From Pelargonium nanum (Eukaryota > Streptophyta > Magnoliopsida > Geraniales > Geraniaceae): 25,382 nt of DNA. Location: the NCBI GenBank assembly GCA_036897485.1, contig JAYMTF010001206.1, positions 1 through 25,382 of the forward strand, read 5' to 3'. Below, piece by piece: positions 7,766-21,006 of this stretch (position 1 is its first letter; each line of letters starts with the position of its first letter). The translations under genes were made by a program, and so were the position numbers. The notes beneath the pieces were generated by a model. The model did no database searches, had not been told where the DNA came from, and was given only the letters and a program-made list of their open reading frames with translations.

Positions 7766-10700
7766 ATGGGGACTGCATCATCAATGTTAACTCAATATGA
7801 TATTGAGGAAGTTCAAGAACACTGCAATAAATTATGTGGGTTCTCTTGGCCTAACTTTCTTACTCTCATGTAAGTTGCTTTGTTACTGTTTGATTTGTTG
7901 CTTAATTCTAAACTCCCATGTGTTTTTGGTGTGGAATTCAGTTACCCAACAGGAGATAGTTTCATTGTATCAAAGATTTTGCCAACTTGATCGGAATGCT
8001 AAGGGTTTCATTTCGGCTGATGAGTTTTTATCAGTGCCGGAATTTGCTATGAACCCACTCTCTCAGGTAATCTTTTGAGATAAGGATATAATTGCCGTGT
8101 TATTTTGCAGCTTGAGAAGACTGAGTGTTATATTTGGTGATCCCGGATATGTGTGTGACAATAGTTCAGCTTGATTTGGGTTCTTGCAGAGGTTGCTTAA
8201 AATGGTAGATGGACTAAATTTCAAGGACTTTGTGGCCTTCTTGTCTGCATTCAGTGCTAAAGCGAGCAAGCAGCAGAAAATTGAGCGTAAGTGTGAATTA
8301 CCTTTACTAGACAAAGTCTTGCAACAAATTTAACAGCGGTGTTTATGAGTATGCAGAATTTTAAACAATTTAGCAGTTGTGTTTCAGCTTATCAACATTG
8401 TTATTGTTTGTAATACATTACAAATTGTAGATAGCTATAGGGCTTAATGTAGGCAATAGTGACATGTTAATTGTTGCGATAACTGAATGGTGAACTGTGA
8501 CTTGCCTGGGTATTTCAAATAAGTAGATAACCATGCTTTGGGGGTTAAATATTTGCCTATGTTGTGTTGGGAAATGGCTTGGTGGTTGTTGTTTGTTTAT
8601 TTTAGTTTCAAAGTTTTTTCTTCATTTGAGAAATATATTGTTTTTTTTATGTTAGCATTATGAATGCAAAGCTTCTTTAATCACGTCAGATCATCTTGAG
8701 GAAAGCAGGAATGTGAGTAAAACAAATATATGTTAAAAGCATGCATATCTATACAAAGTAAGATTTATATTGAATTTTAATGTTGTGGCATTTGTGAAGA
8801 AAGTGAAAAATGTTGTACCTGGAACTAGTAATGTACATTAAAGTTGAACTATCATATTACTACAGTATTCTAAATTTCTAATTCTTGTAACGTGCATTCC
8901 TTCTAAGAGATCAAGCACTGTTTAGGTGGACTAAGTACTTAGAGAGTTAGAGTTTGATTGTAAATAGAGCAATTTATGGCCGGATCTGGATAGGCTGACT
9001 AGGCATGAATGCAATTATGCAAAAAATAGAGTATTCAATGAATTGCGTCTAGTTTTGCTTTTCTATTTATAATTTACCGGTCGCTTTCTATAAAAACTAT
9101 TTTCACTTTTTGGTACCAAGGCTGCAATAGACCTGTATCTTTTATTTCCTATCTTATGTTTTTTAAGAAAATGAGTTGGGCAGACACTGGGTATGTTTAG
9201 CCATTGTTTGGTGTTATATTAACTTATTGATTTTATCTTTGTCTCAGTTATCTTCAAGGTATATGATGCAGACTGTAATGGGAAGGTGATGTTCAATGAC
9301 ATTTTAGAAGTGCTGCAGGACTTGTCTGGTTCATTCATGTCTGATGAGCAGAGAGAGGTATTGTATTTGCATGGCTTCATGCATTCTTCTTTTCTATTTT
9401 ATTTTATATCATATGATTTTCTTGAGGAAGCCGTTTGCTAATGACTTTGGTAGTATGGCTCAAGTGTTGGTGGATTTGGAGAAACTTGACGACGGTATAA
9501 TTTGAAGTCATCTAAGATATAATAAGAATGAAACAATAAATTAAGAGAGGTATTACATAAGAAATGAATTCATTTTAGAAATCTTCGTTGATGATTGTTG
9601 TAAAACTGATAGTTTTTGATAGAGGAGAAACATGACGATGGTTGAACATCATTGTTAATATCCAAACATGCTTGCCATTGTCTAGTATGTAAATGCTGAT
9701 CATGCATTAGCTGTTAATAGTCTGACTTCTTAACTAGCTAACTTTTGTATTCAATCTTAATGTTGGTCGGTCAACACTTTTCTGACTGGCATCTAACATT
9801 CCACTTGGTGCCTGAGAATTTTTTCATGTATCACTAAGTTTACATATCGTCTACTGTTATCTCCCTGTTTTATTTAATCCAGTGATATTTAAAGAACAGA
9901 AATTGAGTCATGAAATTCAGTTTCTTCCTTACTTACCCAAGTACAAGGTTCCTGGAGAGTGTATTGCGAGTTAGACGTAGCTGCTGGATATGTTTAAATC
10001 ATTTCGAAACAAAGAGATTTGGTGAATCATCTGTGCCCACTTCTTTTATCATCAATTCTATAGGAGTTATATAGTTTAAGTAACTTTTAGACATTGATAC
10101 GTTACTCATTTGAGTTACTTTAGACATTGGTATGTCACTCATATGAGTTACTTGAATCATCTCTATAGCTTCTTGTAAATTAGGAATTAGTTCAAGTTTC
10201 TATTTACTGGTTACAGTGTATATGTAAGATGTATACGATATATGAGTTGTGACAGGGGTGTCCTGTTACTTGAGACTTGTTAAACAACATAACATAATTT
10301 CTTATGTCATGTATTGCCGTTTGCCTCTAGTTGCGGTAATTCTTTTTGTTATTTCGCATACAAAATGAAGAGCGTCAATTTTTAGAAGCACACATTCATA
10401 TCAAGTATCCTATTTTCACATCCTCAATTCTTTATTTTGCAGCGAGTATTGAACCAACTTTTACGAGAAGCGGGTTACACAAGAGAATCATACTTGTTGT
10501 TGGATGACTTCATCAAGGTACTTAAGAAATCTATCTTACCTTTATTATAATGATCTGGTATCATGTAACGAAGAAATGAAGAGGAAAATAGATTAAGAAT
10601 TGGTTGAAGGAACAGATAGATACACTAGAGTTTACTAGTAGTATAAAACCCAACTATCAAACACAGAATCGTTATCTTTTTTAGTGCAACTTTCATTCCC

Positions 10701-10897
10701 TTTTCGCCATCTGGCTCATTCCTCTTTGAGGAATCGAATAAACCGGACCTATACAAGTCCACAGTCATGCATCTACAAATATGCACAGCTGTTTCATGTT
10801 CCTGACATATTTACATATTTACATCGTTACTATGTTTATGTTTCAGGTTTTCGGCAGTTCTGGCCTGAAAATGGAAGTTGAAGTTCCCGTGGACTAA
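7766..10897 (+). CDS. Calcineurin-B-like EF-hand protein, 175 aa, six exons
   Basis: Exons are 7766-7835, 7942-8066, 8190-8286, 9248-9357, 10443-10517 and 10847-10897. All junctions are GT-AG and phases agree, giving 528 nt. The protein starts MGTASSML, a good N-myristoylation context (Gly2, Ser6), as in animal calcineurin B. Four EF-hand units can be made out. Loop 1 (DRNAKGFISADE) and loop 3 (DADCNGKVMFND) keep most calcium ligands, though loop 3 has Asp at position 12; loops 2 and 4 are degenerate. Blocks such as 'SVPEFAMNPLSQRLLKM' and the C-terminal 'MEVEVPVD' mark it as the plant protein closest to calcineurin B/CHP rather than a CBL that partners CIPK kinases. Plants lack the calcineurin catalytic subunit, so its partner is unknown to me. 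The third and fourth introns are long (961 and 1085 bp) with no second gene inside. Confidence 0.92.
10081..10147. repeat. Two-copy 33-34 bp direct repeat in intron 4 of the EF-hand gene
   Basis: The unit 'TTACTTTAGACATTG' plus 'GATACGTTACTCATTTGAG' occurs at 10081-10114 and, with a few changes, at 10115-10147, and a third copy begins at 10148. It lies inside an intron and is probably a local slippage duplication. Confidence 0.7.
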
Positions 10898-11862
10898 GGC
10901 GCTAAATTACAGCCTTTATCTTCTTCTATTACACAAAAGCACACATTCAGTGATGAGGCTCAGTAGCAGCCTTGTGGAACAAATGAAACTGGAAGGCACT
11001 GTGTTCTCCATCTTTTTTTTTTCCTTGTGAAGCCAAAAGTATGGAACAAACAATATGTAAATTTACAAATAAAAACATGTATCAGTGCCAGGATCTGTGT
11101 ACATATGATGGTGCATCAGTTGTTTGTCTTTTTATTCACATGTCATCTCACTGTATGTGCTTTACTATATAATACACACACTTGTGGTTTTTTTCCACCA
11201 AGTGCTCAACAACTGTAAGAATTGATAACTTCACTGGCTTTCTCTTTTATGTTTCTGTCTATTTTCCATTATGCAACAAGCCATGGCCAATTTATGAATG
11301 CTTGCTATGTGGTTTATGTATCATCTCTCCCATCAATTCATAGATTATACATTAGACCACAAGGCACCTGAATCAATTTTTGGAAGAGTAAATTATTCTT
11401 CCAAAAAAGTAAGAAAAAGAAGGTGAATGTAGATCATACAATCTCGACTCTAACCTGTGGGCATCTAAAATTTGATCCAACCAACATCTGGGTCGGGTTG
11501 GATTGGACAAACCAACACGAATTAACACATCTTATGCTAAAAAAGTAAATTCCAACTGCGATTTGAAACTCGAAATCAAAATGAACTCGAAACTCTTTCA
11601 AATCGGATATGGGTTAAGCTTGTCAACCGGAACAAATCCAATCTAAATGCATTGGGGTCATTGGAAGTAATGTTTTCATTTTCTTTTTTCTACTTTTTTT
11701 TAAGGTGAATTAAATGAGACTATATTTCAAAAAAAAAAAATGAGACTATAAAAAATGATATGTTGGACTTAATTATCATGAAAGACCTAGCCCAAAAAGT
11801 AGCAACTAAAGCCCAGCCCAATATGTAACCACTACTTCTCCAGAAATATAGCAGAAGAAGCC
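10898..11862. other. 3'UTR of the EF-hand gene and intergenic spacer
   Basis: A poly(A) signal AATAAA lies at about 11068, roughly 170 bases after the stop codon. The rest is AT-rich, with a stretch near 11490-11515 rich in GGGTTGG-type sequence of the sort common in plant repeats. A small poly(A)-only insertion lies at 11712-11750. I see no other gene. Confidence 0.5.
11712..11750 (+). mobile_element. Poly(A)-only retroposition scar
   Basis: The exact 13-bp repeat AAATGAGACTATA at 11712-11724 and 11738-11750 flanks only TTTC and nine A. This has the shape of a target-site duplication around an extremely 5'-truncated retroposon tail. Simple replication slippage is the alternative. Confidence 0.5.
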
Positions 11863-11923
11863 ATGGAAACCGAAGAGTCGAAGCACTTGAATTTGAGTTG
11901 CAAAACCGAAAAAATACCCCAAA

Positions 11924-14592
11924 ATGGCGCCTTTTTCTTGAACACCCAACAATTTTCAAACGCTGCACAAGGAGCTCAAGCTCTGTAAAGAGCTCGTGGA
12001 AGCCATAGCCGAAACCAGGAACTCTGGTAAGCTCTGTATCACTAAGATCTTTTGCTTGCAATTTGCAGTATCTTCCTTGTCAAAAAGAAAATCCAAATAG
12101 CTCAAAAGTGAAGCTACAAATCTAGCCTCTGGTTTAGTGCATGGAGCCAAAATGTCACAATTTTAAGTTTAAATGTGATACAAAGCAAGTTTAATGCTGT
12201 TAGGTGCTTATTTGCTACTCAATACCCATAAAGGTGAGACCTTTCGTGTTCCATTGAGATTAACCTGAAACTGCTCAGTGCTCATCAATGATGATGAGGA
12301 CAAAATCTAGATTTTTAGTCCTTTGCTTTGCACATTCCTGGAAATTTCTCATGAACCCATCAAATTTTTTGCCACCATAACATGACTCTTGAGTGAGTTC
12401 TCTTCTTCTCTGCGCATAAATGTATTAGCATCATAAAGCTCCCAGCTTTCTCTTTCTTACAAGAAAAGCCAAGAAGGAAACTTCTCTTCAAAGAAGTTAT
12501 TTGTAACTATTATAGATACTGCAACTCTGTTGGGTAAGCAACATGCCATTATTTGCCATGTCCCACTTTTTAAACTTATACTTATTAAGGACCTTTCAGT
12601 TCCAGTCTAACAAGTAATTCTTGGTGGAAAGTCTAATTATATGAATGTGATGATAGTTTGGGTCAAGTTATGTAGTAGTTAGTACTGTAATTTGTTTTGA
12701 TTTAGCTGGGTGTTTTGGTTTTATTCCATTAGCAGTTCGGGTAATACGTTTGCTTATTTGGGTACTTTTGTTGTTTGTTTCCCGAGAGGGTCCCTCAGAT
12801 TTTGTTTGAATCTCTCACAACTTTGCTGGAAAATGGAAGAAAGTGATTTTTGGTTTGTTTGGTGATGGCAAGCTCTTCAGTTTAGTTACGGGTCACAGAA
12901 GATGTTGTCAAAGATTTAGGAATTGCTAGACTTAAAGTGAGTGAGGTTTTGGAGAATTTCATTATGGGAAGTGAGAATCCATGCTGTAAGACAGATGCAA
13001 TGGAAGAAAAGGAAAATGGGTTGCATGGATATGACCTGGAGGGATCTGTAAGGTGTGATGATAAACTTTTGAAGGCATCGGAAGCTTTGAATTCAAACAA
13101 GATAACTGAGAAGTCACTAGTGGAACAATCAAGCTGTAAGATTAGTTGCAGTCCTGATAAGGGGAAGAGAGTGTTGCAAGGCAGTGAAGTTGAGCACATT
13201 AATGAGAGATTAAAGATTCTTGAAGAGGAATTCACAGTTGTGAAACAAGCATTCTTCAAAGGTGTGAAGGAAAGGAAACAGTTGATAAATGAGATACATC
13301 GGCGGTTTCATTTTATCCTTCACTTCAGAAATCAAGGTACAGAAAAGACGCCTGGTGAAAGATCTTTGACTGCCAAAACTCCCAAGGTAATGCATATTTC
13401 TTCAGTCAATTTATTTATCTGCCCATTTGTTCATCGAGATAATGCTTTATGTCTAGTTAGTCTGGATCTATTTCCTTGGTACGTAAAATTTGACCCTGAT
13501 AACCAGAAACGGTCCTTTTCTTTTCCTTTTTTCTCCTTTGTGCTGGTAACAATCAATTTATTGTGACTATTATTTGGTGAAGCCATAGGTCAATTTCATG
13601 GCAAGATTTGGGTTTTAACTTTTAAGCTCAATTATGTTAAAGGTCTAAAGTCTGAATGGTCAAGTGTTTAGTCTTGGGAAACTTGTATTTTGTAGACTGT
13701 GGATCCCTCAGTCCAAATTTGTGGAAGATGCGGTGCAGTGACCTATTGAGATCTGTAAATTACACTACGGATTCTCTTTTGTATGCTTTTGTACCTCTAC
13801 CTTGCAAATGATCACTTTTGAAGCACATTTATTTAGAAATAGTACTTCTGAATTATAATTGCAAGTGTAATGTCTCAATCTTCAAGATTTGAGCAGATTT
13901 ATATGATGTTTAGGAATTTGAAATTCAAGGCAATAGCTCTTCCTTCCACTATACAGAAAACGAGAACAGGAAGTGTCTTCACCTATGCAATTTTGAATCT
14001 GTTGAGCCTTAAATTGAAAAATAAAAGGAAACCAGAGCTTCTGGAACAAGACGATGTAGTTACATTGTAGTAAGTTACTCCCTCCATCTCAAAATGAGGG
14101 TCCACTTTCTATTTTGGTTTGGTAGGTATGCATGGACTATCTATAATCTCGAGCCCCTTAAGTTTGTTACAAGAGCACATGGGTATAAAGGAGAAAGCCT
14201 AACTCCAACTCACTCATCCTTATTCTCGACAAAAATTGCCTTACAGAAACTTCGTTAAACAACGTGATCAATGGACAATAAATTTCTGCAAAACACCAGA
14301 ATGATTACATTCTTTGCATATCTCTTTATAATTCTCCAAATGGCTCTCTTGCTTTAGTGTCACGTGTTTTGTGTGATCTGTACCTAAATGATACGAGTAG
14401 TTGCTTTTGTATTGTTAGTAATTATTGCTGCAGGATAAATGGGTTTCTCACTGACCAATTCCTGCGCTATTCAAACAGGTGAGAAGAGCTGGGACTGGTT
14501 TGTCACAAGTTCTCCACCAAAACTCAAATCCCTTTCTTGTCAACAGAGACCACATCCATCCAGGAACTGGCCAAAGTAATACATATATTTAG
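11924..14592 (+). CDS. Unrecognised coiled-coil protein, about 228 aa, three exons; in-frame stop after the first ATG
   Basis: Three exons join in phase: coding up to 12026, 12899-13386 and 14479-14592. The first junction reads '...AETRNS-E-DVVKDLGIARLKVSEVLENF', the second '...TAKTPK-VRRAGTGLSQVL', ending at TAG 14590-14592. Exon 1 encodes 'TLHKELKLCKELVEAIAE', a helical segment. The only in-frame ATG in exon 1 (11924) reads MAPFS and then TGA (11939-11941), so the conserved-looking part is cut off from it. The next in-frame ATG is 12964 in exon 2, which would give 178 aa. A second ATG at 11863 opens a 41-codon frame that overlaps exon 1 in another phase and stops. The middle is Ser/Lys/Glu-rich and low in order; near the end 'INERLKILEEEFTVVKQAFF' looks like a coiled coil. 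I do not recognise the family. The splice phasing and protein-like composition make this a real gene or a recent pseudogene. Confidence 0.6.
14077..14118 (+). mobile_element. Stowaway/mariner-like terminal sequence in an intron
   Basis: TACTCCCTCCATCTCAAAAT begins at 14076 and is followed by GAGGGTCCACTTT. This closely resembles the terminus shared by many plant Tc1/mariner-type (Stowaway) elements (CTCCCTCCGTCCC...), with the expected TA just outside. No matching opposite terminus is found in the rest of the intron, so it is a fragment. Confidence 0.45.
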
Positions 14593-15246
14593 GTTCTGTA
14601 GCAATAGTGTTAGTTTTTGTGTTTGCAATGTTCCTTATCAGCTCGATTTCTAACTCAAATCCTTGATCTCAATGTGACTGAGAGACTGTAACTTGACTTT
14701 TGCCCCAGTCTTTTCTGGGCAAACTTGTTATCTGAGTATATATGGTTTACTAAGAAAATGGTTAGAAAAGCTTTTGTTAATCCACCTATACTTTGAAATG
14801 TTTTATACAAGGTTGTTTCTTGATTTATTTATTTTTTTGTAAAACTAAGACAGGTCAACTCATCTAAAATTAAATACATCTTACACCTGAAACTACACAT
14901 AATTTAAGTAAATAGTCGGAAAGAACATCGAAATTATGTATTTTTTATTGATTTTTTGTTCATATAGAAAGGATGGGTAGAGTTTTTATTGATTTTTCTT
15001 TTCTTTTCTTGTTATAAGAAGGATGGGTATAATTTTCTCGATTTACGTAGATTTGATATTCTTATCAATCACTTGCGCGAGTATTTGACTATTTTTATAG
15101 GCTTTAAAATGGTGGGATACAATATGGGGACTTCCTAAAATTTAACTAATCAACAATACTTGGAACATTAACCAGCAAAACCAAAGAAGCTTTGTTTCAA
15201 GAGAAAATATAAAATTAGAGTACAAAAGGATGAGTAGTAGAGTATA
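14593..15246. other. Spacer between convergent genes
   Basis: It contains the 3'UTRs of the coiled-coil gene (+) and the helicase (-). It is AT-rich with T-runs near 14830 and 14940, and I see no gene or element in it. AGGATGGGTA recurs (14972 and 15011) within a loose 40-bp direct similarity. Confidence 0.5.
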
Positions 15247-18299
<3,053 letters not shown>

Positions 18300-18420
18300 C
18301 TTGGAGAAGCGCGTGGAGATGTTAGCTAAGTTTAGGGTTCAGGCGGCGAACGCAGTTCCGGCAGTACAGTGGCGGTGGAGAGAGCGCGCGCTTGATGCTG
18401 TGATTGTGAACGGAACGAGA

Positions 18421-18773
18421 ACGAAACAAATACAGAATAAATAATAACTCGACTTACCAATATTATATTGGGCCCTAGTTGGGCTTTGGGATATATAGAG
18501 TCGTCAATAATTATTAGCCCAATAGAAACACAATATCCAAAGCCCGTTCCAAAGTTGTAAAAAAAACGTAAACGACCAGTCGTTATCCGACAGTTTGTCC
18601 CTTCCCTCCAAAACTGATAGAACTGCTTTGAGCTTGAGGCCAAAACTGAAACCAACCCAATCTCTCTCTCCGCTCCCCACCACCCGATGCTCGAGAAAAT
18701 GAAATTCTAGCATTTTCCTTCATTTTCTCTCCAACCAAACAGCATACCAAACCCTCACTCAAATCCTAAAACC
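18421..18773. promoter_or_regulatory. Compact bidirectional promoter between the helicase and the TTM3-like gene, plus TTM3 leader
   Basis: The start codons are divergent and only the short stretch between the two leaders is left for promoters. Site II-type elements cluster there: TGGGCC (18469-18474), TGGGCT (18480-18485) and AGCCCA (18516-18521). Site II motifs bind TCP factors and, often with a telo-box (present in the helicase leader), mark genes expressed in dividing cells. A CT-rich leader (about 18660-18680) precedes the TTM3-like gene. It contains one upstream reading frame, ATG 18687 to TAG 18708-18710, coding MLEKMKF. Confidence 0.6.
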
Positions 18774-19382
18774 ATGGAAGTAGAAGTCAAGCTCCGCCTC
18801 CCGGACTCCGCCGCTCACCAGAAACTCTCAGACCTCCTCTCCCCGTTCCACGTCAAAACACTCCTCCAAGAGAACCTATTCTTCGACGGCGCCTCCTCCG
18901 AGCTCTCCTCCAACCTCGCCGTCCTCCGCCTCCGCTTCTACGACCTCGATTCCCGATGCGTCATCTCTCTCAAAGCCAAACCCGTACTCGCCGACGGAAT
19001 CAGCCGCGTCGAAGAGTCCGAGGAGCCTCTGGATCCCGCAATTGGCCGCGCCTGCGTGGCGGAGCCGCAGCGGCTGCTGTCAATTGACTCGTCAGCGATT
19101 TTGCGGAGAGTGAAAGAAGAATTTGGGGTCGGAGAGAAGGGGTTTGTGTTTCTCGGCGGGTTTAAGAACGTTCGAGCTGTGTATGAGTGGAAAGGACTGA
19201 AATTGGAGCTTGACGAGACGGATTTTGGGTTCGGGACGAGCTACGAGATGGAGTGCGAGAGTGCAGAGCCGGAAAGGGACAAGAAATTGCTTGAAGAATT
19301 GCTAAACGAGAATGGGATTGAATATTCATATTCGGAGCTTTCCAAATTTGCTGTGTTTCGATCTGGTAAACTGCCCAAGTGA
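18774..19382 (+). CDS. TTM3: Triphosphate tunnel metalloenzyme 3-like protein (CYTH domain), 202 aa
   Basis: Single-exon frame from ATG 18774 to TGA 19380-19382. The N-terminal MEVEVKLRL holds the CYTH signature ExExK (Glu2, Glu4, Lys6) that binds metal and triphosphate. Other tunnel residues are visible: 'VLRLR' (Arg52, Arg54), 'SLKAKP' (Lys67, Lys69), Arg134, acidic 'ELDETDF' (Glu145-Asp150), 'YEMECE' (Glu158, Glu160) and 'SKFAVF' (Lys191). The whole domain is intact and the length is close to Arabidopsis TTM3. That enzyme hydrolyses inorganic tripolyphosphate with a divalent cation. There is no transit peptide, so it is probably cytosolic. GC content in the first 300 bases is high. In Arabidopsis the mRNA is bicistronic with an upstream CDC26 frame; no such frame is found here. 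Confidence 0.9.
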   Translation: MEVEVKLRLPDSAAHQKLSDLLSPFHVKTLLQENLFFDGASSELSSNLAVLRLRFYDLDSRCVISLKAKPVLADGISRVEESEEPLDPAIGRACVAEPQRLLSIDSSAILRRVKEEFGVGEKGFVFLGGFKNVRAVYEWKGLKLELDETDFGFGTSYEMECESAEPERDKKLLEELLNENGIEYSYSELSKFAVFRSGKLPK

Positions 19383-19444
19383 GTTAATATGTTGATATTA
19401 TTGTAGTTATGAACTTTGCTTATAAAAGGAGTATGATTAATCAG

Positions 19445-19920
19445 CAATGGTTGTTGTATACTTGTTTTTGTATGTGTAATTGGATGGCAGATTATCTGAA
19501 TTTGTGTTCATTGTTTACAGATTTTGTTTGAGAAATGAGAATTGGTTGTGTTTAGGTAATGGTTTGTGTTGGGAGAAATTTCAAATTGTATTGTGAGTTT
19601 TGATGTGGGGTTCACTGAATTGCATAAAAGAAGATAAATTTGGTGCTAATTGGCTGAACATCTTGTGTTGTAGTTTACCCCATATCAATGGTTGTTGTAT
19701 ACTTGATTTTGTAGTGTAATTGGATAGCAGATTATCTGAACTTGTGCTCATTGTTTTACAGCTTTTGTTTGAGAAATGAGGATTGGTTGTGTTTGGCTAA
19801 TGGTTTATGTGTGGAGAAATTTCATATTGCATTGCGAGTTTTGATACGGGGTTCACTGTATTGCCTAAAAGAAGATAAATTTGGTGCTAATTAGCTGTAA
19901 ATCGTGTATTGTAGTTTACA
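19445..19920. repeat. Imperfect tandem duplication, two copies of about 235 bp
   Basis: Copy 1 (19445-19679) and copy 2 (19686-19920) both start CAATGGTTGTTGTATACTTG and both end GTAGTTTAC, with blocks such as AAAAGAAGATAAATTTGGTG shared exactly and scattered substitutions and small indels elsewhere. The period is about 241 bp. The first copy begins about 60 bases after the TTM3 stop, so part may be transcribed. Confidence 0.9.
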
Positions 19921-20290
19921 CTTACCTAGAAAGCATAGCTATTATCCGGTAGAAGTAATGTTCTTGTGTGGAATTCACTGTGTGAGCTTCATTTTCTTAA
20001 CCACGGATACACTTCAAATTATGGTTTTGTTGGCCTTACTCTGTTTCTGATGGTGGTTGTGGCGTGGTAAAGCATCTTTAGAGGATTTAAAGAGGTAATT
20101 TGACCATCTGAAGACGGTTGCACATATTTGGTACTTGAGTGATTATGCTGCATATGATGTTATTAGAATTATGATCGAAACTAGATATTGGTTGAATTTG
20201 CAGCACAGGGGAAGGGTTAGATCCTTTTGCAGTTTAGATTCCTTAACAAGGGTACAGTACTCTGTACTTTGTTTCTTGTCTATGAACCAC

Positions 20291-20472
20291 CCGTTCGGAG
20301 TTTTATGTTCAGGAATGAGAATAAAAAATCGGAATTGGAATAAGATTCACATTGTTCATTGTCCATGTCTGTATTATGACTTTTTGGTCCTGAGAATGGC
20401 TTTGGAATGAGAATCTCATTCTCATTTCCGTTCTTGATTCTCATTCTCATTTCAGAAAGTTTAATCCAAATG
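20291..20472. mobile_element. MITE-like element with imperfect terminal inverted repeats
   Basis: The left end (20293-20321) and the reverse complement of the right end (20444-20472) align as roughly TTyGGA...TTCwGrAATGAGAAT. GAATGAGAAT motifs and an internal palindrome near 20406-20425 recur inside. There is no coding potential, and the duplication at the ends is not resolved. Similar GGAATGAGAATG-rich elements are common in plant intergenic DNA. Confidence 0.5.
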
Positions 20473-20706
20473 TTATGTTTAACTTGAAATAGTGACGTGG
20501 AAAAGCTTATACGATCAGGAAACCTTGGTACAGCTCTTTAGTACTCACAATGAGAATTTCTAGGTTAGGCTCAAGTAGTATGTCAAAACTTGCATGTATG
20601 TGCTCTATCAGTCCTCATAGGTTCCTTCACATCACATGTAAGCCTCCCAAAACCAGCCCTAAAGATCCTCAAAAAAACCAAGCATCCTCACCAATCCTCT
20701 ACCCAC

Positions 20707-20751
20707 AGAACCCAAAAAACAAAAACAAAAACAAAAATAAAAAATAAAAAA
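20707..20751. repeat. A-rich simple repeat (AAAAAC/AAAAAT)n
   Basis: A run of A5C-type units grades into A5T-type units. Low complexity; explains the lysine/asparagine-rich frames there. Confidence 0.85.
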
Positions 20752-21006
20752 GATGATTATGCATTTTTTTCAGGCATGTTCTCTTTTTTCCCCTCTATAT
20801 GCAGGGCAGTTTTATTATTTTCCAAAACATCAAAAGCAACACATGTTACTCAGCTACTTTTATATATTAATACTCATATTAGAAATCAATTTTCTTACAA
20901 CTTAAGCAATTTGTGGAATTCATAAATCACGGAGAGCAAGACAATCTTCCATGAGAGTTGCTAGTAACTGTCAAAAGAGGGGACACTCAACTTTTTCTAC
21001 CTATAA

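Larger units (their letters stand above)
19383..21006. other. Spacer between the convergent TTM3-like and CobW genes
   Basis: No gene is supported. It contains the TTM3 3'UTR, a two-copy 240-bp tandem duplication (19445-19920), a MITE-like element (20291-20472) and an A-rich simple repeat (about 20707-20751). Open frames around 20135 and 20550-20925 have no protein-like features. Confidence 0.6.

Noticed and set aside
12882..13259. Minus-strand open frame of 125 codons
   Set aside because: It is antisense to exon 2 of the coiled-coil gene, which splices in phase with its neighbours on both sides.
18332..18713. Minus-strand open frames of 69 and 107 codons in the divergent promoter
   Set aside because: They overlap the helicase leader and promoter; no homology is recognisable and the helicase start at 17782 is well supported.
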